Part shown: piece after piece, positions 17,971-27,494 of the stretch | Numbering within the stretch: position 1 is the stretch's first letter | Layout: every line of letters starts with the position of its first letter | Origin: Xanthomonas hortorum | Lineage (GTDB): Bacteria > Pseudomonadota > Gammaproteobacteria > Xanthomonadales > Xanthomonadaceae | Reading direction: 5' to 3' | DNA: 64,000 bases | Assembly (NCBI RefSeq): GCF_024339125.1 | Contig: NZ_CP101417.1 | Span: 930,001-994,000, forward strand | Position numbers and translations under genes: made by a program | Notes under the pieces: model-generated | Database searches by the model: none | What the model was told of the DNA's origin: nothing | What the model saw: only the letters and a program-made list of their open reading frames with translations

Positions 17971-19248
17971 TCAGTCGGCCTTGGGCGTGGCGCTGGCCGG
18001 CGCTGCGGGCGTTGGCTTGGCATCGGGCGTAGCTGCGGCGGGTGCACTCGGCGTCACTGCTGTGGGTGCAACCGGCGCCGCTGCAACTGGCCTGGCCGCA
18101 GCGGCCTTTACTTCGCGCGTCTTCACCGGCATGCCGACCTGGATTTTCTGCAGGCCCTGCACGATCACGCTCTCGCCCGCAGACAATCCTTCGCTGACCA
18201 CCCAGCGATCGCCCACTGCATCGCCTGTCTTGAGCACGCGCTGCGCCACCTTGCCGTCGGCACCGACCACCATCGCCACCGCCTCGCCCTTGCTGTTGCG
18301 GGTGACGGCCTGCTGTGGCACCAGGATCGCCTGCTCGTTGACGGCCATCGACAGCACCGCCTTGACGTACATGCCGGGCAACAGCAGATGGTCCGGATTC
18401 GGAATCACCGCACGCAGTTTCACCGTGCCGGTGGTGGCATCCACCGCGGTGTCCACCACTTCCAGCGTGCCGGTACGCGCGTAAGCGCTGCCGTCTTCCA
18501 GCAGCAGCTTGACCTCCGCCTTGCCGTCCACCGCCTTGACCTGGCCGGCGTCGAGCTTGCGGCGCAACTGCAGCAGCTGCGCGCTGGATTGGCTGACATC
18601 CACATAGATCGGGTCGAGCTGGTTGATGGTGGTCAGCACATCGGTCTGGTCGGCAGTGACCAGTGCGCCCGGGGTAAAGCTCGAGGTGCCGATACGGCCG
18701 CTGATCGGCGCGGTGATGCGGGTGAAATCCAGATTGAGTTTTGCGGTCTGTAACGCGGCCTTTGCGGCGGTCACCGCGGCCTCGTTCTGACGCAACGTGG
18801 CGATGGCGTCATCGCCATCCTGCTGGCTCACAGCATCCAGCTTGACCAGCGTCTGATACCGCTGCGCCTTGGGCTTGGCCGAGAGCACTGCCGCTTGCGC
18901 CTGCGCCAGCTCGCCCTGCGCGGAGGCATACGCGGCCTGGAACGTGGCCGGCTCGATCTGGTACAGCACCTGGCCGGCCTGCACCTGCTCGCCTTCGGTA
19001 AACAGCCGCTTGCGCAGGATGCCGCCCACCTGCGGGCGCACCTGCGCGCTTTGATAGGCCACGGTGCGACCGGGCAGCGTCTGGTCCAGCGCCAGGCGCT
19101 GCACGTCCACGCGTTGCACGCCCACTTCCATTTGCCGCTGCTGCGGCGCTCGTGCAGGCGAACAGGCCGCCAGCGCGACGGTGATCATGGCGGCCAGCAG
19201 CCATTGGCGCGGCACCATGGCAGAACGGGAAGAAGCGACGGAACGCAT
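17971..19248 (-). CDS. RND efflux periplasmic adaptor subunit (MFP, AcrA/MexA-like)
   Basis: 425 residues from ATG 19248; an internal ATG at 19218 is also possible. The lipobox VALAAC precedes the mature adaptor. The RPQVGGILRKRLFTEGEQVQAGQVLYQIEP segment is the barrel-sandwich lipoyl half, followed by a hairpin of heptads (AQGELAQAQAAVLSAKPKAQRYQTL) and the second lipoyl half ITAPISGRIGTSSFTPGALV. The C-terminus is a long Ala/Pro-rich tail (about 50 residues), unusual for the family. First gene of the three-gene pump operon. Confidence 0.9.
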   Translation of the reverse strand: MRSVASSRSAMVPRQWLLAAMITVALAACSPARAPQQRQMEVGVQRVDVQRLALDQTLPGRTVAYQSAQVRPQVGGILRKRLFTEGEQVQAGQVLYQIEPATFQAAYASAQGELAQAQAAVLSAKPKAQRYQTLVKLDAVSQQDGDDAIATLRQNEAAVTAAKAALQTAKLNLDFTRITAPISGRIGTSSFTPGALVTADQTDVLTTINQLDPIYVDVSQSSAQLLQLRRKLDAGQVKAVDGKAEVKLLLEDGSAYARTGTLEVVDTAVDATTGTVKLRAVIPNPDHLLLPGMYVKAVLSMAVNEQAILVPQQAVTRNSKGEAVAMVVGADGKVAQRVLKTGDAVGDRWVVSEGLSAGESVIVQGLQKIQVGMPVKTREVKAAAARPVAAAPVAPTAVTPSAPAAATPDAKPTPAAPASATPKAD

Positions 19249-19301
19249 GCGGCGCACTCGGGAATGATCGGAGGATGCGCACGCTACGCTGCGAATATGG
19301 A

Positions 19302-19319
19302 GCAAATTTGAAGATTTGC
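19302..19319. promoter_or_regulatory. Candidate operator between the pump operon and baeSR
   Basis: Perfect dyad GCAAAT-TTGAAG-ATTTGC, 54 bp upstream of the adaptor start, in the 250-bp divergent region. Its position suits a response-regulator or repressor site for the pump operon. The binding protein is not known; BaeR is the obvious candidate. Confidence 0.35.
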
Positions 19320-19498
19320 GTTGACAGACAGCAGGCGCTTGCTTTCGGGGTTTAATGAAGTCCCAATACGGGTGTGCAAGACAGGCGGCGCACGTGGCGT
19401 CTGCAGTCGACGCCGCTGCAGTCGCCATTCAATGCAGGCAGTCATGACAGCAAGCGCACGTGCGTGACCTCATTCGCAACAAGGTTTTCCCAACGTCG

Positions 19499-20878
19499 AT
19501 GAAACTCGGAATCACCGCCAAACTCTTTCTCGCCATCCTGAGCGCGTGCATCGCAGTGCTGCTGATCAATGGTCTGGCCGGGCAGCTGTTGCTCAGAAAG
19601 CAATTTCTCGACTATCTCAGCGAGCAAGGCATCGAGCGGATGATGGAAGTGTTGCCGCGCGTGCAGGCCGATTACGCCAAGCATGGCGACTGGAACTTCA
19701 TCCGCGACAATCCCGATGCCTGGTTCGTGCTGATGCGCCCGGAGCTGGCGCAAAATCTGCCACCGCGCGCACCGCCGATCTCCGACCAGACCGGCGCGGT
19801 GTTTCGCTTCGCGCTGCTGGATCGCGATTACCGCGTGATCATCGGCAACCCCGATGTCAGCCGCACCGACACGCTGCGCCCGGTCGTGGTGCGCGGGCAG
19901 ACGGTGGGCTGGATGGGCATGCTGCCGTTCGAGAGGGTGCTGACCGCCAACGACGCACGCTTCTTTCAAGCCCAGCAACGTGTGTGGTGGACAGTGGGCG
20001 CGGCATCGATCGGTGTCGCTGCGCTGTTTGGCTGGTTGTTGTCGCGCACCTTGCTGCGCCGCCTGCGTGGCTTGACAGTGGCAACCCATCGCCTGGCCGC
20101 CGGCGACTACGGCACGCGATTGCACGCGGGCATGCGCGATGAACTCGACCAGCTCGCGCGCGACTTCAACCAACTGGCACAGGCACTGGACAACAACGAA
20201 CGCGCACGCCGCGATTTCATGGCCGATGTCTCGCACGAACTGCGCACGCCACTGGCGGTACTGCGCGCCGAACTGGAAGCGCTGCAGGACGGTATCCGGC
20301 CGATGACGCGTGAGTCGCTGACCTCGCTGCATCAGGAGGTCGGCCAACTCGGCAAGCTGATCGAAGATCTCTACGACCTGTCGCTGACAGATGTGGGGGC
20401 GTTGGCGTATCGGCGCGCGCCGATCGATCTGAGTGTGGTGTTGCAGTCCACACTGGCCGGCATGCAGATGCGCATCGCTGCAGCCGGGCTCACGCTACGC
20501 GCCGACGGCATCGATGCGCCGCTGCATGTCAACGGCGATGAGCGCCGCCTGCAGCAGTTGCTCTCCAATCTGCTGGAAAATTCGTTGCGCTATACCGATG
20601 CCGGCGGCCAACTCGTTGTGCACTGCGCACGACGCGGGCATGCAGTGGAAATCGTGGTGGAAGACAGCGCGCCCGGTGTGCCGGCAAACAAGCTGGATCG
20701 CCTGTTCGAGCGCTTTTATCGCGTGGAAGGCTCGCGCAATCGCGCCAGCGGTGGCAGCGGGCTGGGCCTGGCGATCTGCCGCAATATCGTCGGCGCGCAC
20801 GAGGGCGAGATCCACGCGACCGCTTCGCCGTTGGGCGGCCTGCGCGTGACGCTGCGGCTGCCGGCATTGGAGGCGTAA
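19499..20878 (+). CDS. baeS: Sensor histidine kinase, BaeS-like
   Basis: 459 residues from ATG 19499 (MKLGITAKLFLAIL). First transmembrane segment about residues 9-31, periplasmic sensor to ~165, second transmembrane segment ~167-182, HAMP, then the dimerisation box FMADVSHELRTPL with phospho-acceptor H246. ATPase motifs are LLSNLLENSLRYTDAGG (N box), EDSAPGVP (G1) and GGSGLGLAICRNIV (G2). BaeS senses envelope stress and toxic compounds. The kinase precedes its regulator, with 1-bp overlap (TAATG). The divergent RND operon is the likely target. Confidence 0.9.
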   Translation: MKLGITAKLFLAILSACIAVLLINGLAGQLLLRKQFLDYLSEQGIERMMEVLPRVQADYAKHGDWNFIRDNPDAWFVLMRPELAQNLPPRAPPISDQTGAVFRFALLDRDYRVIIGNPDVSRTDTLRPVVVRGQTVGWMGMLPFERVLTANDARFFQAQQRVWWTVGAASIGVAALFGWLLSRTLLRRLRGLTVATHRLAAGDYGTRLHAGMRDELDQLARDFNQLAQALDNNERARRDFMADVSHELRTPLAVLRAELEALQDGIRPMTRESLTSLHQEVGQLGKLIEDLYDLSLTDVGALAYRRAPIDLSVVLQSTLAGMQMRIAAAGLTLRADGIDAPLHVNGDERRLQQLLSNLLENSLRYTDAGGQLVVHCARRGHAVEIVVEDSAPGVPANKLDRLFERFYRVEGSRNRASGGSGLGLAICRNIVGAHEGEIHATASPLGGLRVTLRLPALEA

Positions 20879-21579
20879 TGGACACCCAGACCGCACCGGC
20901 CGCACATGTGCTCATCGTCGAAGACGAACCGCGACTGGCCGCCGTGCTGGGCGAGTATCTGCACGCGGCCGGCTATTCGCATCATTGGGTGGCCGATGGC
21001 GCGCAGGCGATCGCAGCATTTCGCGCGCAGGCGCCGGATCTGCTGTTGCTCGATCTGATGCTGCCAAATCGCGATGGTCTGGACATCTGCCGCGAACTGC
21101 GCAGCCTCAGCGCGGTACCGGTGATCATGGTGACTGCGCGCGCCGAAGAGATCGACCGCCTGCTCGGCTTGGAGATCGGCGCCGACGATTACATCTGCAA
21201 ACCCTTCAGCCCGCGCGAGGTGATCGCGCGCGTACGCGCGGTGCTGCGCCGGCACCGGCATGATCCCAACAGCGAGCCGACGCACGGCCTGGTCATCGAT
21301 GACGCCGCCTGCCGCGCCAGCGTGGCCGGACGCGATCTGGATCTCACCCAGGTCGAATTCCGCCTGCTGCGTACGCTCTCCGCATCGCCGGGCCGTGTGT
21401 ATTCGCGCGAACAGCTGATGGACCGCGTGTATGTGGACCACCGCATCGTCACCGACCGCACCGTGGACAGCCACATCAAGAATCTGCGCCGCAAACTGGC
21501 CGATGTGGGCGGCGAAGAGTGGGTGCGCTCGGTGTACGGCGTGGGCTATCGCTTCGAATATTTACCCACCGAGGCGTAG
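20878..21579 (+). CDS. baeR: OmpR-family response regulator, BaeR-like
   Basis: 233 residues. The receiver domain has acidic residues E15/D16, phospho-acceptor D59 (LLLDLMLP) and K109 (ICKPF). The C-terminal winged helix DNA-binding domain contains LDLTQVEFRLLRTLSASPGRVYSREQLMD and VDSHIKNLRRKL. It is coupled to the kinase gene by a 1-bp overlap. It probably activates the efflux operon across the 250-bp divergent promoter region. Confidence 0.9.
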   Translation: MDTQTAPAAHVLIVEDEPRLAAVLGEYLHAAGYSHHWVADGAQAIAAFRAQAPDLLLLDLMLPNRDGLDICRELRSLSAVPVIMVTARAEEIDRLLGLEIGADDYICKPFSPREVIARVRAVLRRHRHDPNSEPTHGLVIDDAACRASVAGRDLDLTQVEFRLLRTLSASPGRVYSREQLMDRVYVDHRIVTDRTVDSHIKNLRRKLADVGGEEWVRSVYGVGYRFEYLPTEA

Positions 21580-21596
21580 TCCCTGCCCCGCTCTTG

Positions 21597-21618
21597 GTAG
21601 GAGCGCGCCCGCGCGCGA
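21597..21618. repeat. Half copy of a GTAGGAGCG intergenic repeat
   Basis: GTAGGAGCGCGCCCGCGCGCGA matches the left arm of the complete hairpin at 44947-45014 with few changes; the second arm is missing. It lies after baeR. This repeat type is frequent between genes in Xanthomonas relatives. Confidence 0.6.
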
Positions 21619-21664
21619 CGCTTTACCGATCACCCATCAACGATAGGCGGGTGACACCCACCAC

Positions 21665-22804
21665 TCACACCTTCAACCACCGCGTGGAAATCGCCACGCC
21701 CACCATCAACACCGCAACGCCGATCAAGGCACCGACCAGGCCGATGCCGTGGGCGGCGAACCCGATCAATGCCGGCCCGGCCAGAATGCCGGCGTAACCC
21801 AATGTCGTGACTGCAGTGATGGCGATGCTCTCCGGCATGCGCGTCTGGTTGCCGGCCAGCGAGAACAACGCCGGCACGATATTGGCGCACCCCAGCCCCA
21901 CCAACACGTAACCGGCCAACGAGGCCTGCCACGGGCTCACCAGCGTGAGCACCAGAAAACCCGCGCTGGCCAGCAGCGCGCCAAGCACGATCGAGCGGAT
22001 GCGCCCCAGCCGCTCCACCACCGAGTCGCCCAACAGACGGGTCACCGTCATGGTCAACGCAAACGCCACATAGCCCAGCCCGGCGGTGCTCGGGTTGACC
22101 TGGTGCACATCGGCCAGGAACACCGAGCTCCAGTCCAGAATGGTGCCCTCGGCCAGAAACACCACAAACGCCAGAATGCCGATAAACAGCACGATGCCCT
22201 TGGGCAGCGCGAGCAACGGCCCCTGCTGTGAAATGCGCTCGGCACGCCAATGCCGAACGGACAGTGCACCGACAAGCAGCATGGCAATCACACCGGCGAT
22301 CGCAGCGCTCAGCGGACCAATGTGCGCCGACAACAGCAGCGTCATCGCACCGGCACCGACAAAGCCGCCGATGCTGAAAAACGCATGGAATCCGGACATC
22401 ATCGCGCGCTTGGCGTCGCGTTCGACCACCACCGCCTGCATGTTCATCGCGCAATCCATCGCGCCCACGCCGGCGCCGAACACGAACAGCACCGCACCCA
22501 GCATCCACGGGTTGGCGACAACGGCCAGAAACGGCAGGCTGATGCAGATCAATGCAGTCGTCACCGCCATCACCGTGCGAAAGCCGAAGCGCGCCGACAG
22601 GGCGCCGGCCAGCGGCATCGCCAGAAACGAGCCTGCGCCCAGGCACAGCAGGATCAACCCGAGCGCACCATCGTCCACGCCGGTCCTGGCCTTGGCGAAC
22701 GGCACCAGCACCGCCCAGATGGCCGCAGCAAAGCCGGGAATGAAGAACGCTGCGCGCGTGGCGTGTTGTTGCGCGCGAGCGCTGGAGGCAGGTGCAAGCG
22801 ACAT
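21665..22804 (-). CDS. MFS transporter, YbjJ-like
   Basis: 379 residues from ATG 22804 (MSLAPASSARAQQHATR); a much longer open frame exists but overlaps purU and has no family content. Twelve hydrophobic segments, with MFS signatures MPLAGALSARFGFRTVMAV after TM2 and GDSVVERLGRIRSIVLGALL in the second half. It resembles the YbjJ-type sugar/metabolite transporters. The substrate is unknown. It follows purU by 143 bp on the same strand and may be cotranscribed. Confidence 0.75.
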   Translation of the reverse strand: MSLAPASSARAQQHATRAAFFIPGFAAAIWAVLVPFAKARTGVDDGALGLILLCLGAGSFLAMPLAGALSARFGFRTVMAVTTALICISLPFLAVVANPWMLGAVLFVFGAGVGAMDCAMNMQAVVVERDAKRAMMSGFHAFFSIGGFVGAGAMTLLLSAHIGPLSAAIAGVIAMLLVGALSVRHWRAERISQQGPLLALPKGIVLFIGILAFVVFLAEGTILDWSSVFLADVHQVNPSTAGLGYVAFALTMTVTRLLGDSVVERLGRIRSIVLGALLASAGFLVLTLVSPWQASLAGYVLVGLGCANIVPALFSLAGNQTRMPESIAITAVTTLGYAGILAGPALIGFAAHGIGLVGALIGVAVLMVGVAISTRWLKV

Positions 22805-22947
22805 GCAAACAATTCCAATAGGAGCGGCGAACAGAAACGGCAACGGGGTCGCCAAGCCGGCGCTCGCTGGTTGGGACGTGGCATGACCACTGCTCCACCA
22901 CGCTTGCTGCAACCGTCCCTGGCCGATGGGATGAGATGCGTCAACCG

Positions 22948-23799
22948 CTAGCGAAACACCACCGTGCGATGGCCATTGAGCACCACGCGATGTTCGACAT
23001 GGCGGCGCACCGCACGCGCCAGCACCAGCGATTCGGTATCGCTGCCCAGCCGCACCAGATCGCGCGGCGTCATCGCGTGGTCCACGCGGGCGACGTCCTG
23101 TTCGATGATCGGGCCTTCGTCCAGGTCTTCGGTGACGTAATGCGCGGTGGCGCCGATGATCTTGACCCCGCGTGCGTGCGCCTGGTGGTACGGCTGCGCA
23201 CCCTTGAAGCTGGGCAGAAAACTGTGATGGATATTGATCGCGCGCCCGGCCAATGCGCGGCATAGTTCCGGCGAAAGAATCTGCATGTAGCGCGCCAACA
23301 CCACCAGATCGATCTGCAAGGTCTCGACCAGTGCGAGCAGCTGCGCTTCCTGTGCAGCGCGCGTGTCTGCACTCACCGGCAGATGATGGAAGGCAATGCC
23401 GTAGGAGGCCGCCAGCGGCGCGAAGTCGGCGTGGTTGGAGACCACCGCGGCGATGTCCACCGGCAGTTGCCGGCTATGCATGCGGAACAGCAGATCGTTG
23501 AGGCAATGCCCCTGCTTGCTCACCAGCACCAGCAAGCGCGCACGACGGCGCGCGTCGTGCAATTGCCACTGCATCTGGAATTCGTCGGCCAGCAGCGCAA
23601 AGCGCCGCTCCAGACCGGCGATCTCGGTGGCCTGCGGCTTGTTGAAGTGCACGCGCAGAAAGAAGCGGCCGCTTTCGTCGTCGCCGAACTGCTGTGCGTC
23701 GAGAATATTGCAGGCCAGATCGAACAGCAGCCCGGTCACGCGATAGACGATGCCGGTACGGTCGGGACAGGACAGGGTAAGGATGTAGTCGGAGCGCAT
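22948..23799 (-). CDS. purU: Formyltetrahydrofolate deformylase
   Basis: 283 residues from ATG 23799 (MRSDYILTLSCPDRTGIVYRVT). Residues 1-80 are an ACT domain; the rest is a formyltransferase fold with INIHHSFLPSFKGAQPYHQAHARGVKIIGATAHYVTEDLDEGPII, which carries the Asn, His and Asp catalytic residues. It hydrolyses 10-formyl-THF to formate and THF, feeding formate to purine synthesis and balancing one-carbon pools. Length matches the family. It lies downstream of the XVIPCD gene on the same strand. Confidence 0.93.
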   Translation of the reverse strand: MRSDYILTLSCPDRTGIVYRVTGLLFDLACNILDAQQFGDDESGRFFLRVHFNKPQATEIAGLERRFALLADEFQMQWQLHDARRRARLLVLVSKQGHCLNDLLFRMHSRQLPVDIAAVVSNHADFAPLAASYGIAFHHLPVSADTRAAQEAQLLALVETLQIDLVVLARYMQILSPELCRALAGRAINIHHSFLPSFKGAQPYHQAHARGVKIIGATAHYVTEDLDEGPIIEQDVARVDHAMTPRDLVRLGSDTESLVLARAVRRHVEHRVVLNGHRTVVFR

Positions 23800-23867
23800 C
23801 TGCACAATGATAGCCAATGCGCGCAGCTGCGGGCGCGGTGCTTGCGCCCGTAACTTTTCCATCCGAC

Positions 23868-24260
23868 TCAGCGCGGCGGCAGACGCAGCATCAGCCGCCG
23901 ATTGATCTCGTCCAGTTGCGCCATCGATGCCTCCACCGAGGTTTCCATCGCTTCGTGCGTGGTGATGTGCGCGCGCAGATGCGCGGGGTCGGAGAGCTCG
24001 CCACGCACCAGGAACACGTTCTCGCCCACTTCGCCCACATGCCGGCTGAGCACCACGTAGTCCACCTGATCGAAGCCGTGCTGTTTGGCCAGCGGCAACA
24101 GACGCGCGGCCATGCGCACGCTGGCCTCGTCGGTGGGTTTGTTCAACTCGGCATCGAGCACCGCCACCGCTTCGCGGATCTGCGCGAACAGATAATGGTC
24201 CGGATGCTCGGGATGGTCCGGGCCTACCGGGCCCTGGTCGACGACCGGTGCGGCGGTCAT
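23868..24260 (-). CDS. Stand-alone XVIPCD-domain protein (T4SS secretion signal)
   Basis: 130 residues. Nearly the whole protein is an XVIPCD, the C-terminal signal recognised by VirD4 in the Xanthomonas bacterial-killing type IV system. It begins PDHPEHPDHYLFAQIREAV, continues with a DEASVRMAARLLPLAKQHG helix, the core strand pair QVDYVVLSRH and NVFLVRGELSDPA, and ends with AMETSVEASMAQLDEIN. The usual Gln-rich tail is missing and no toxin domain precedes it. It may be a remnant, an adaptor, or a secreted small protein. It lies 68 bp upstream of purU. Confidence 0.75.
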   Translation of the reverse strand: MTAAPVVDQGPVGPDHPEHPDHYLFAQIREAVAVLDAELNKPTDEASVRMAARLLPLAKQHGFDQVDYVVLSRHVGEVGENVFLVRGELSDPAHLRAHITTHEAMETSVEASMAQLDEINRRLMLRLPPR

Positions 24261-24473
24261 CGTGTGGCACCGGCGCAGGCAAGTGCGCGCGGTGTGCGCT
24301 CGGTCGAACCGAGCGTGATATGCAGGTGTCGCATCGCATCCTCCCTGGAGCGGCGGCTATAACGAGCCGGCATTTTAGAAGGTCTGCTGCATGTTGGGGT
24401 GAGCAAGATGCATCGCGCATCGCCTTCAAGCGAAGCGCGATGCGCGCAACCCACTTGCGCCCCGGCGCTGCGA

Positions 24474-25352
24474 TCAGGCCACCTGCCCTGCCCGGCGCGC
24501 CGACACCTCTGCCAGTACCGCCCAATCGGCGTTGCCGTCGCCATGGGCGATCGCCTCGTCCAGGCCGGCGCGCAGCAACTCGCCCAGCGGCATCGGCACC
24601 TGCTTGTCGGCGCCGGCCTGGATCGCCAGATCCACATCCTTGCAGCCCAGCGTGGCGGTGAAGCCGGCCGGCAGATACTCGCGCTGCATGATCAAGCGGC
24701 CGTAGCCCTGATACGCCGGCGCGGCGAACAAGGTGCTGGTGAGCATGCCCAGGAACTGGGTGGCCTCCACGCCGTGGCCGCGTGCCAGCGCGCTGGCTTC
24801 GGCCATGGCGCCGATCGCACTGGCCAGGCAGAAGTTGGCCGCCAGCTTGACCGCATTGGCCTGCTCGGGGGTGCGGCCGATCTCCCAGGTGCGTTGGCCA
24901 AGCACATCGAACATCGGCTGCACGCGCGCCAATGCCGCCTCGTCGCCGGCCGCCAGAATGTTGAGCTTGCCGGCTTCGGCCACATCGACGCGGCCGAGTA
25001 CCGGTGCGGCCACGTAGGCCACGCCACGTTCGGCATGCAGGGCGGTCAACTCGTGCGCCAATGCCACCGAGATGGTGGCCATGTTGACGTGCACGCTGCC
25101 GGCCGGCAGCGCGTCCAGCACACCGCGTTCCAGTAGGGTTTCACGCACCGCGCTGTCGTCGGCCAGCATCGAGAACAACAGCGGGCCGTGCGCGGCGTCG
25201 CGTGGTGCGTCCACCACCGTTGCACCGGCCTGCCGCAGCGACTGCGCGCGCTCGGGCGAGCGATTCCACACACTCAGCTCGAACCCGCCGCGCAGCAGGT
25301 TGTGTGCCATCGGCAGGCCCATCGTGCCCAAGCCCAGAAATCCTATCGGCAT
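24474..25352 (-). CDS. NAD(P)-dependent beta-hydroxyacid dehydrogenase (glyoxylate/succinic semialdehyde reductase type)
   Basis: 292 residues. The Rossmann start MPIGFLGLGTMGLPMAHNLLRGG is the 3-hydroxyisobutyrate dehydrogenase signature. The substrate segment YVAAPVLGRVDVAEAGKLNILAAG and catalytic-Lys helix TPEQANAVKLAANFCLAS follow. The NRSPERA after the second strand suggests NADPH preference (Arg after Asn). It most resembles glyoxylate/succinic semialdehyde reductases. The exact substrate is not determinable. It lies 81 bp downstream of the OYE gene on the same strand. Confidence 0.82.
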   Translation of the reverse strand: MPIGFLGLGTMGLPMAHNLLRGGFELSVWNRSPERAQSLRQAGATVVDAPRDAAHGPLLFSMLADDSAVRETLLERGVLDALPAGSVHVNMATISVALAHELTALHAERGVAYVAAPVLGRVDVAEAGKLNILAAGDEAALARVQPMFDVLGQRTWEIGRTPEQANAVKLAANFCLASAIGAMAEASALARGHGVEATQFLGMLTSTLFAAPAYQGYGRLIMQREYLPAGFTATLGCKDVDLAIQAGADKQVPMPLGELLRAGLDEAIAHGDGNADWAVLAEVSARRAGQVA

Positions 25353-25433
25353 CTGTTTTCCTTATGCGATCTTGCGTCAAGAGCGGCGATCAAACACCGG
25401 CCCGCTCTGCTTCTTTACCACCACCAGCGTAAA

Positions 25434-26564
25434 TCAGCTGGCGAACACGCCGCGCGCCTCACGTGGCTCGCAGCGCAGATATTGCGGCGCGGGCGTAACC
25501 GAGGCACCGAGTGCAGCGGCCGCATGCCACGGCCAGCGCGGGTCGTACAGAATGCCGCGTGCCAATGCGATGGCATCGGCCTGGCCGTCTTGCACAATCG
25601 CCTCGGCCTGCGCCGGCTCGGTGATCAGGCCCACGCCGATCACCGGCGTGCTGACCTGCGCCTTGATCTGCTGCGCAAACGGAATCTGATAGCCCGCCTG
25701 CACCGGAATCTGCTGGCGCGGATCCAGCCCGCCGCTGGAGACATGGATGTAATGCGCACCGCGTGCATCCAGCGCTTTGGACAAGGCGATGCTCTGCGCA
25801 AGATCCCAACCGCCTTCCACCCAATCGGTGGCAGAAATCCGCACGCCGATGGCGATCTTGTCCGACACCGCCGCACGCACCGCATCGAAGATGCGCAAGG
25901 TCAGCCGCATGCGGTTCTCCAACGAACCGCCATACGCATCGCTGCGCTGATTGCTCAACGGCGACAGGAACTGATGCATCAGATAGCCATGCGCGGCATG
26001 CAGCTCGATCAACTCCAGGCCCAGACGTTCGGCGCGCTGTGCCGAGGCGACAAATGCATCGACCACTGCATCGATGCCGGCCTCGTCCAGCGCCTGCGGC
26101 AACGGCTGACCCTCGCGAAACGACACGGCCGACGCAGACACGGTCTGCCAGCCATGCGCGTGATCCGGTGCGATCGCCTCGCCGCCTTTCCACGGCAGAT
26201 CGGTGGAGGCCTTGCGCCCGGCATGTGCCAATTGAATGCCGATCGGTATCGGCGACCAGCGCCGTACCGATTGCAGCACCTCATCCAATGCCTGCTCGGT
26301 GGCGTCGTCGTACAAGCCCAGGTCGGCGTAGGAGATGCGGCCCTGCGGCTGCACTGCGGCCGCTTCCAGAATCAGCAGGCCGGCACCGGATTGCGACAAG
26401 GTGCCCAGATGGATGCGGTGCCAGTCGCTGGCGCGGCCATCCTGTGCGGAGTACTGGCACATCGGGGCGATGACGATCCGGTTGGCAAGCGCAAGCGGAC
26501 CGAAGCGGATGGGGGAGAACAGCTGGCTCAAGAGGACATCCACACATGACACGGGGATGCCCAT
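25434..26564 (-). CDS. NADH:flavin oxidoreductase, YqjM-type old yellow enzyme
   Basis: 376 residues from ATG 26564; a GTG at codon 8 (VDVLLSQLF) could be the true start. It is an FMN-dependent TIM barrel with [29 protein letters not shown], where the Cys of MCQYS is typical of YqjM. It also has [49 protein letters not shown] with the substrate His pair, and [14 protein letters not shown]. It reduces activated double bonds in the cytoplasm. Upstream lies the sirtuin gene on the same strand, 49 bp away. Confidence 0.88.
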   Translation of the reverse strand: MGIPVSCVDVLLSQLFSPIRFGPLALANRIVIAPMCQYSAQDGRASDWHRIHLGTLSQSGAGLLILEAAAVQPQGRISYADLGLYDDATEQALDEVLQSVRRWSPIPIGIQLAHAGRKASTDLPWKGGEAIAPDHAHGWQTVSASAVSFREGQPLPQALDEAGIDAVVDAFVASAQRAERLGLELIELHAAHGYLMHQFLSPLSNQRSDAYGGSLENRMRLTLRIFDAVRAAVSDKIAIGVRISATDWVEGGWDLAQSIALSKALDARGAHYIHVSSGGLDPRQQIPVQAGYQIPFAQQIKAQVSTPVIGVGLITEPAQAEAIVQDGQADAIALARGILYDPRWPWHAAAALGASVTPAPQYLRCEPREARGVFAS

Positions 26565-26612
26565 TGCACTGCGCCGCGCGCGTGCGCACAACCGCTGCGA
26601 TGGATCACTGCG

Positions 26613-27494
26613 TCATGCCGAGCGCGCACTGACGTCATTGACGCCGCGCGTACGCGGCGGGTCGACCGGCGCATGCAGGAACGCCAACGCCTGCGCGCAC
26701 GACTGCTCCACCTTCAAACTGAGCAGTTCGTCGGCACGGGTGCGCCCGAAGTTGAGCGCGGCGATCGGCAAGCCATTGCGCGCGGCGGTCTGCACGAAAC
26801 GAAATCCCGAATACACCATCAGCGACGAGCCCACCACCAGCACCGCATCGGCCGCCTGCAGATGCGCAAACGCGCGCTCCACCCGCTCGCGCGGCACGTT
26901 CTCGCCGAAGAACACCACATCCGGCTTGAGCACGCCGCCGCACACCGGGCACGGCGGCACCACAAAACGGTCGAAGGCCACATCGTCCAGATCGGCATCG
27001 CCATCGGGCGCCTGCGCGGCCTCCAGCTCGGCCCAACCGGGGTTGGCCTGTTCGAGCAACACCTGAAACTCGGTGCGTGGCATGCGCCGCTCGCAGCCCA
27101 TGCAGCGCACCACATCCAGCCGGCCGTGCAGATCGATCACCGCCTGGCTGCCGGCGGCCTGATGCAGGCGATCCACATTTTGCGTCAGCAGCAGCTCCAG
27201 CTGGCCACGCGCTTCCAGCGCGGCAAGTGCGTGATGGGTGGCGTTGGGTTGCGCCAGGCCGAAGCGCGGCCAGCCGACCAGACTGCGCGCCCAATACCGC
27301 TGCCGCGTGGACAGCTCACCCATGAAGGCCTGGAAGGTCACCGGTTGCGGACGCTTCCAGCCGCCTTGCAGATCGCGGTAATCGGGGATGCCCGAATCGG
27401 TGCTGCAACCGGCGCCCGTGAGCACGAACAAGCGCCGATGGCGCTCGATGAAGTCTTGCAGCACGTAGCTGTCCTGAACGAGTGCCGCAGTCAT
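26613..27494 (-). CDS. NAD-dependent protein deacylase (sirtuin, SIRT4-like class II)
   Basis: 293 residues. NAD-binding [17 protein letters not shown] (the usual Ile of GAGIS is Cys), TQNVDRLH, catalytic H123 in DLHGRLD, zinc ligands C131/C134 and C182/C185, and [16 protein letters not shown]. It removes acyl or lipoyl groups from lysines using NAD. ATG 27494 overlaps the stop of the upstream TetR gene by 4 bp (ATGA), fixing the start. Coupling with a TetR repressor is unusual and suggests conditional expression. Confidence 0.88.
   Translation of the reverse strand: MTAALVQDSYVLQDFIERHRRLFVLTGAGCSTDSGIPDYRDLQGGWKRPQPVTFQAFMGELSTRQRYWARSLVGWPRFGLAQPNATHHALAALEARGQLELLLTQNVDRLHQAAGSQAVIDLHGRLDVVRCMGCERRMPRTEFQVLLEQANPGWAELEAAQAPDGDADLDDVAFDRFVVPPCPVCGGVLKPDVVFFGENVPRERVERAFAHLQAADAVLVVGSSLMVYSGFRFVQTAARNGLPIAALNFGRTRADELLSLKVEQSCAQALAFLHAPVDPPRTRGVNDVSARSA

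Noticed and set aside
16663-18753. A 696-codon open frame opposite the RND pump and adaptor genes
   Set aside because: Antisense shadow of well-recognised efflux genes. The translation is His/Gln/Arg-rich low-information sequence without domains, as expected in high-GC DNA.
22805-23263. N-terminal extension of the MFS transporter into purU
   Set aside because: The extension overlaps purU in another frame and has no transporter content; ATG 22804 begins the first membrane region.
23800-24525. N-terminal extension of purU across the XVIPCD gene
   Set aside because: PurU proteins start at the ACT domain (MRSDYIL); the upstream translation is Arg/Pro-rich and overlaps the XVIPCD gene.
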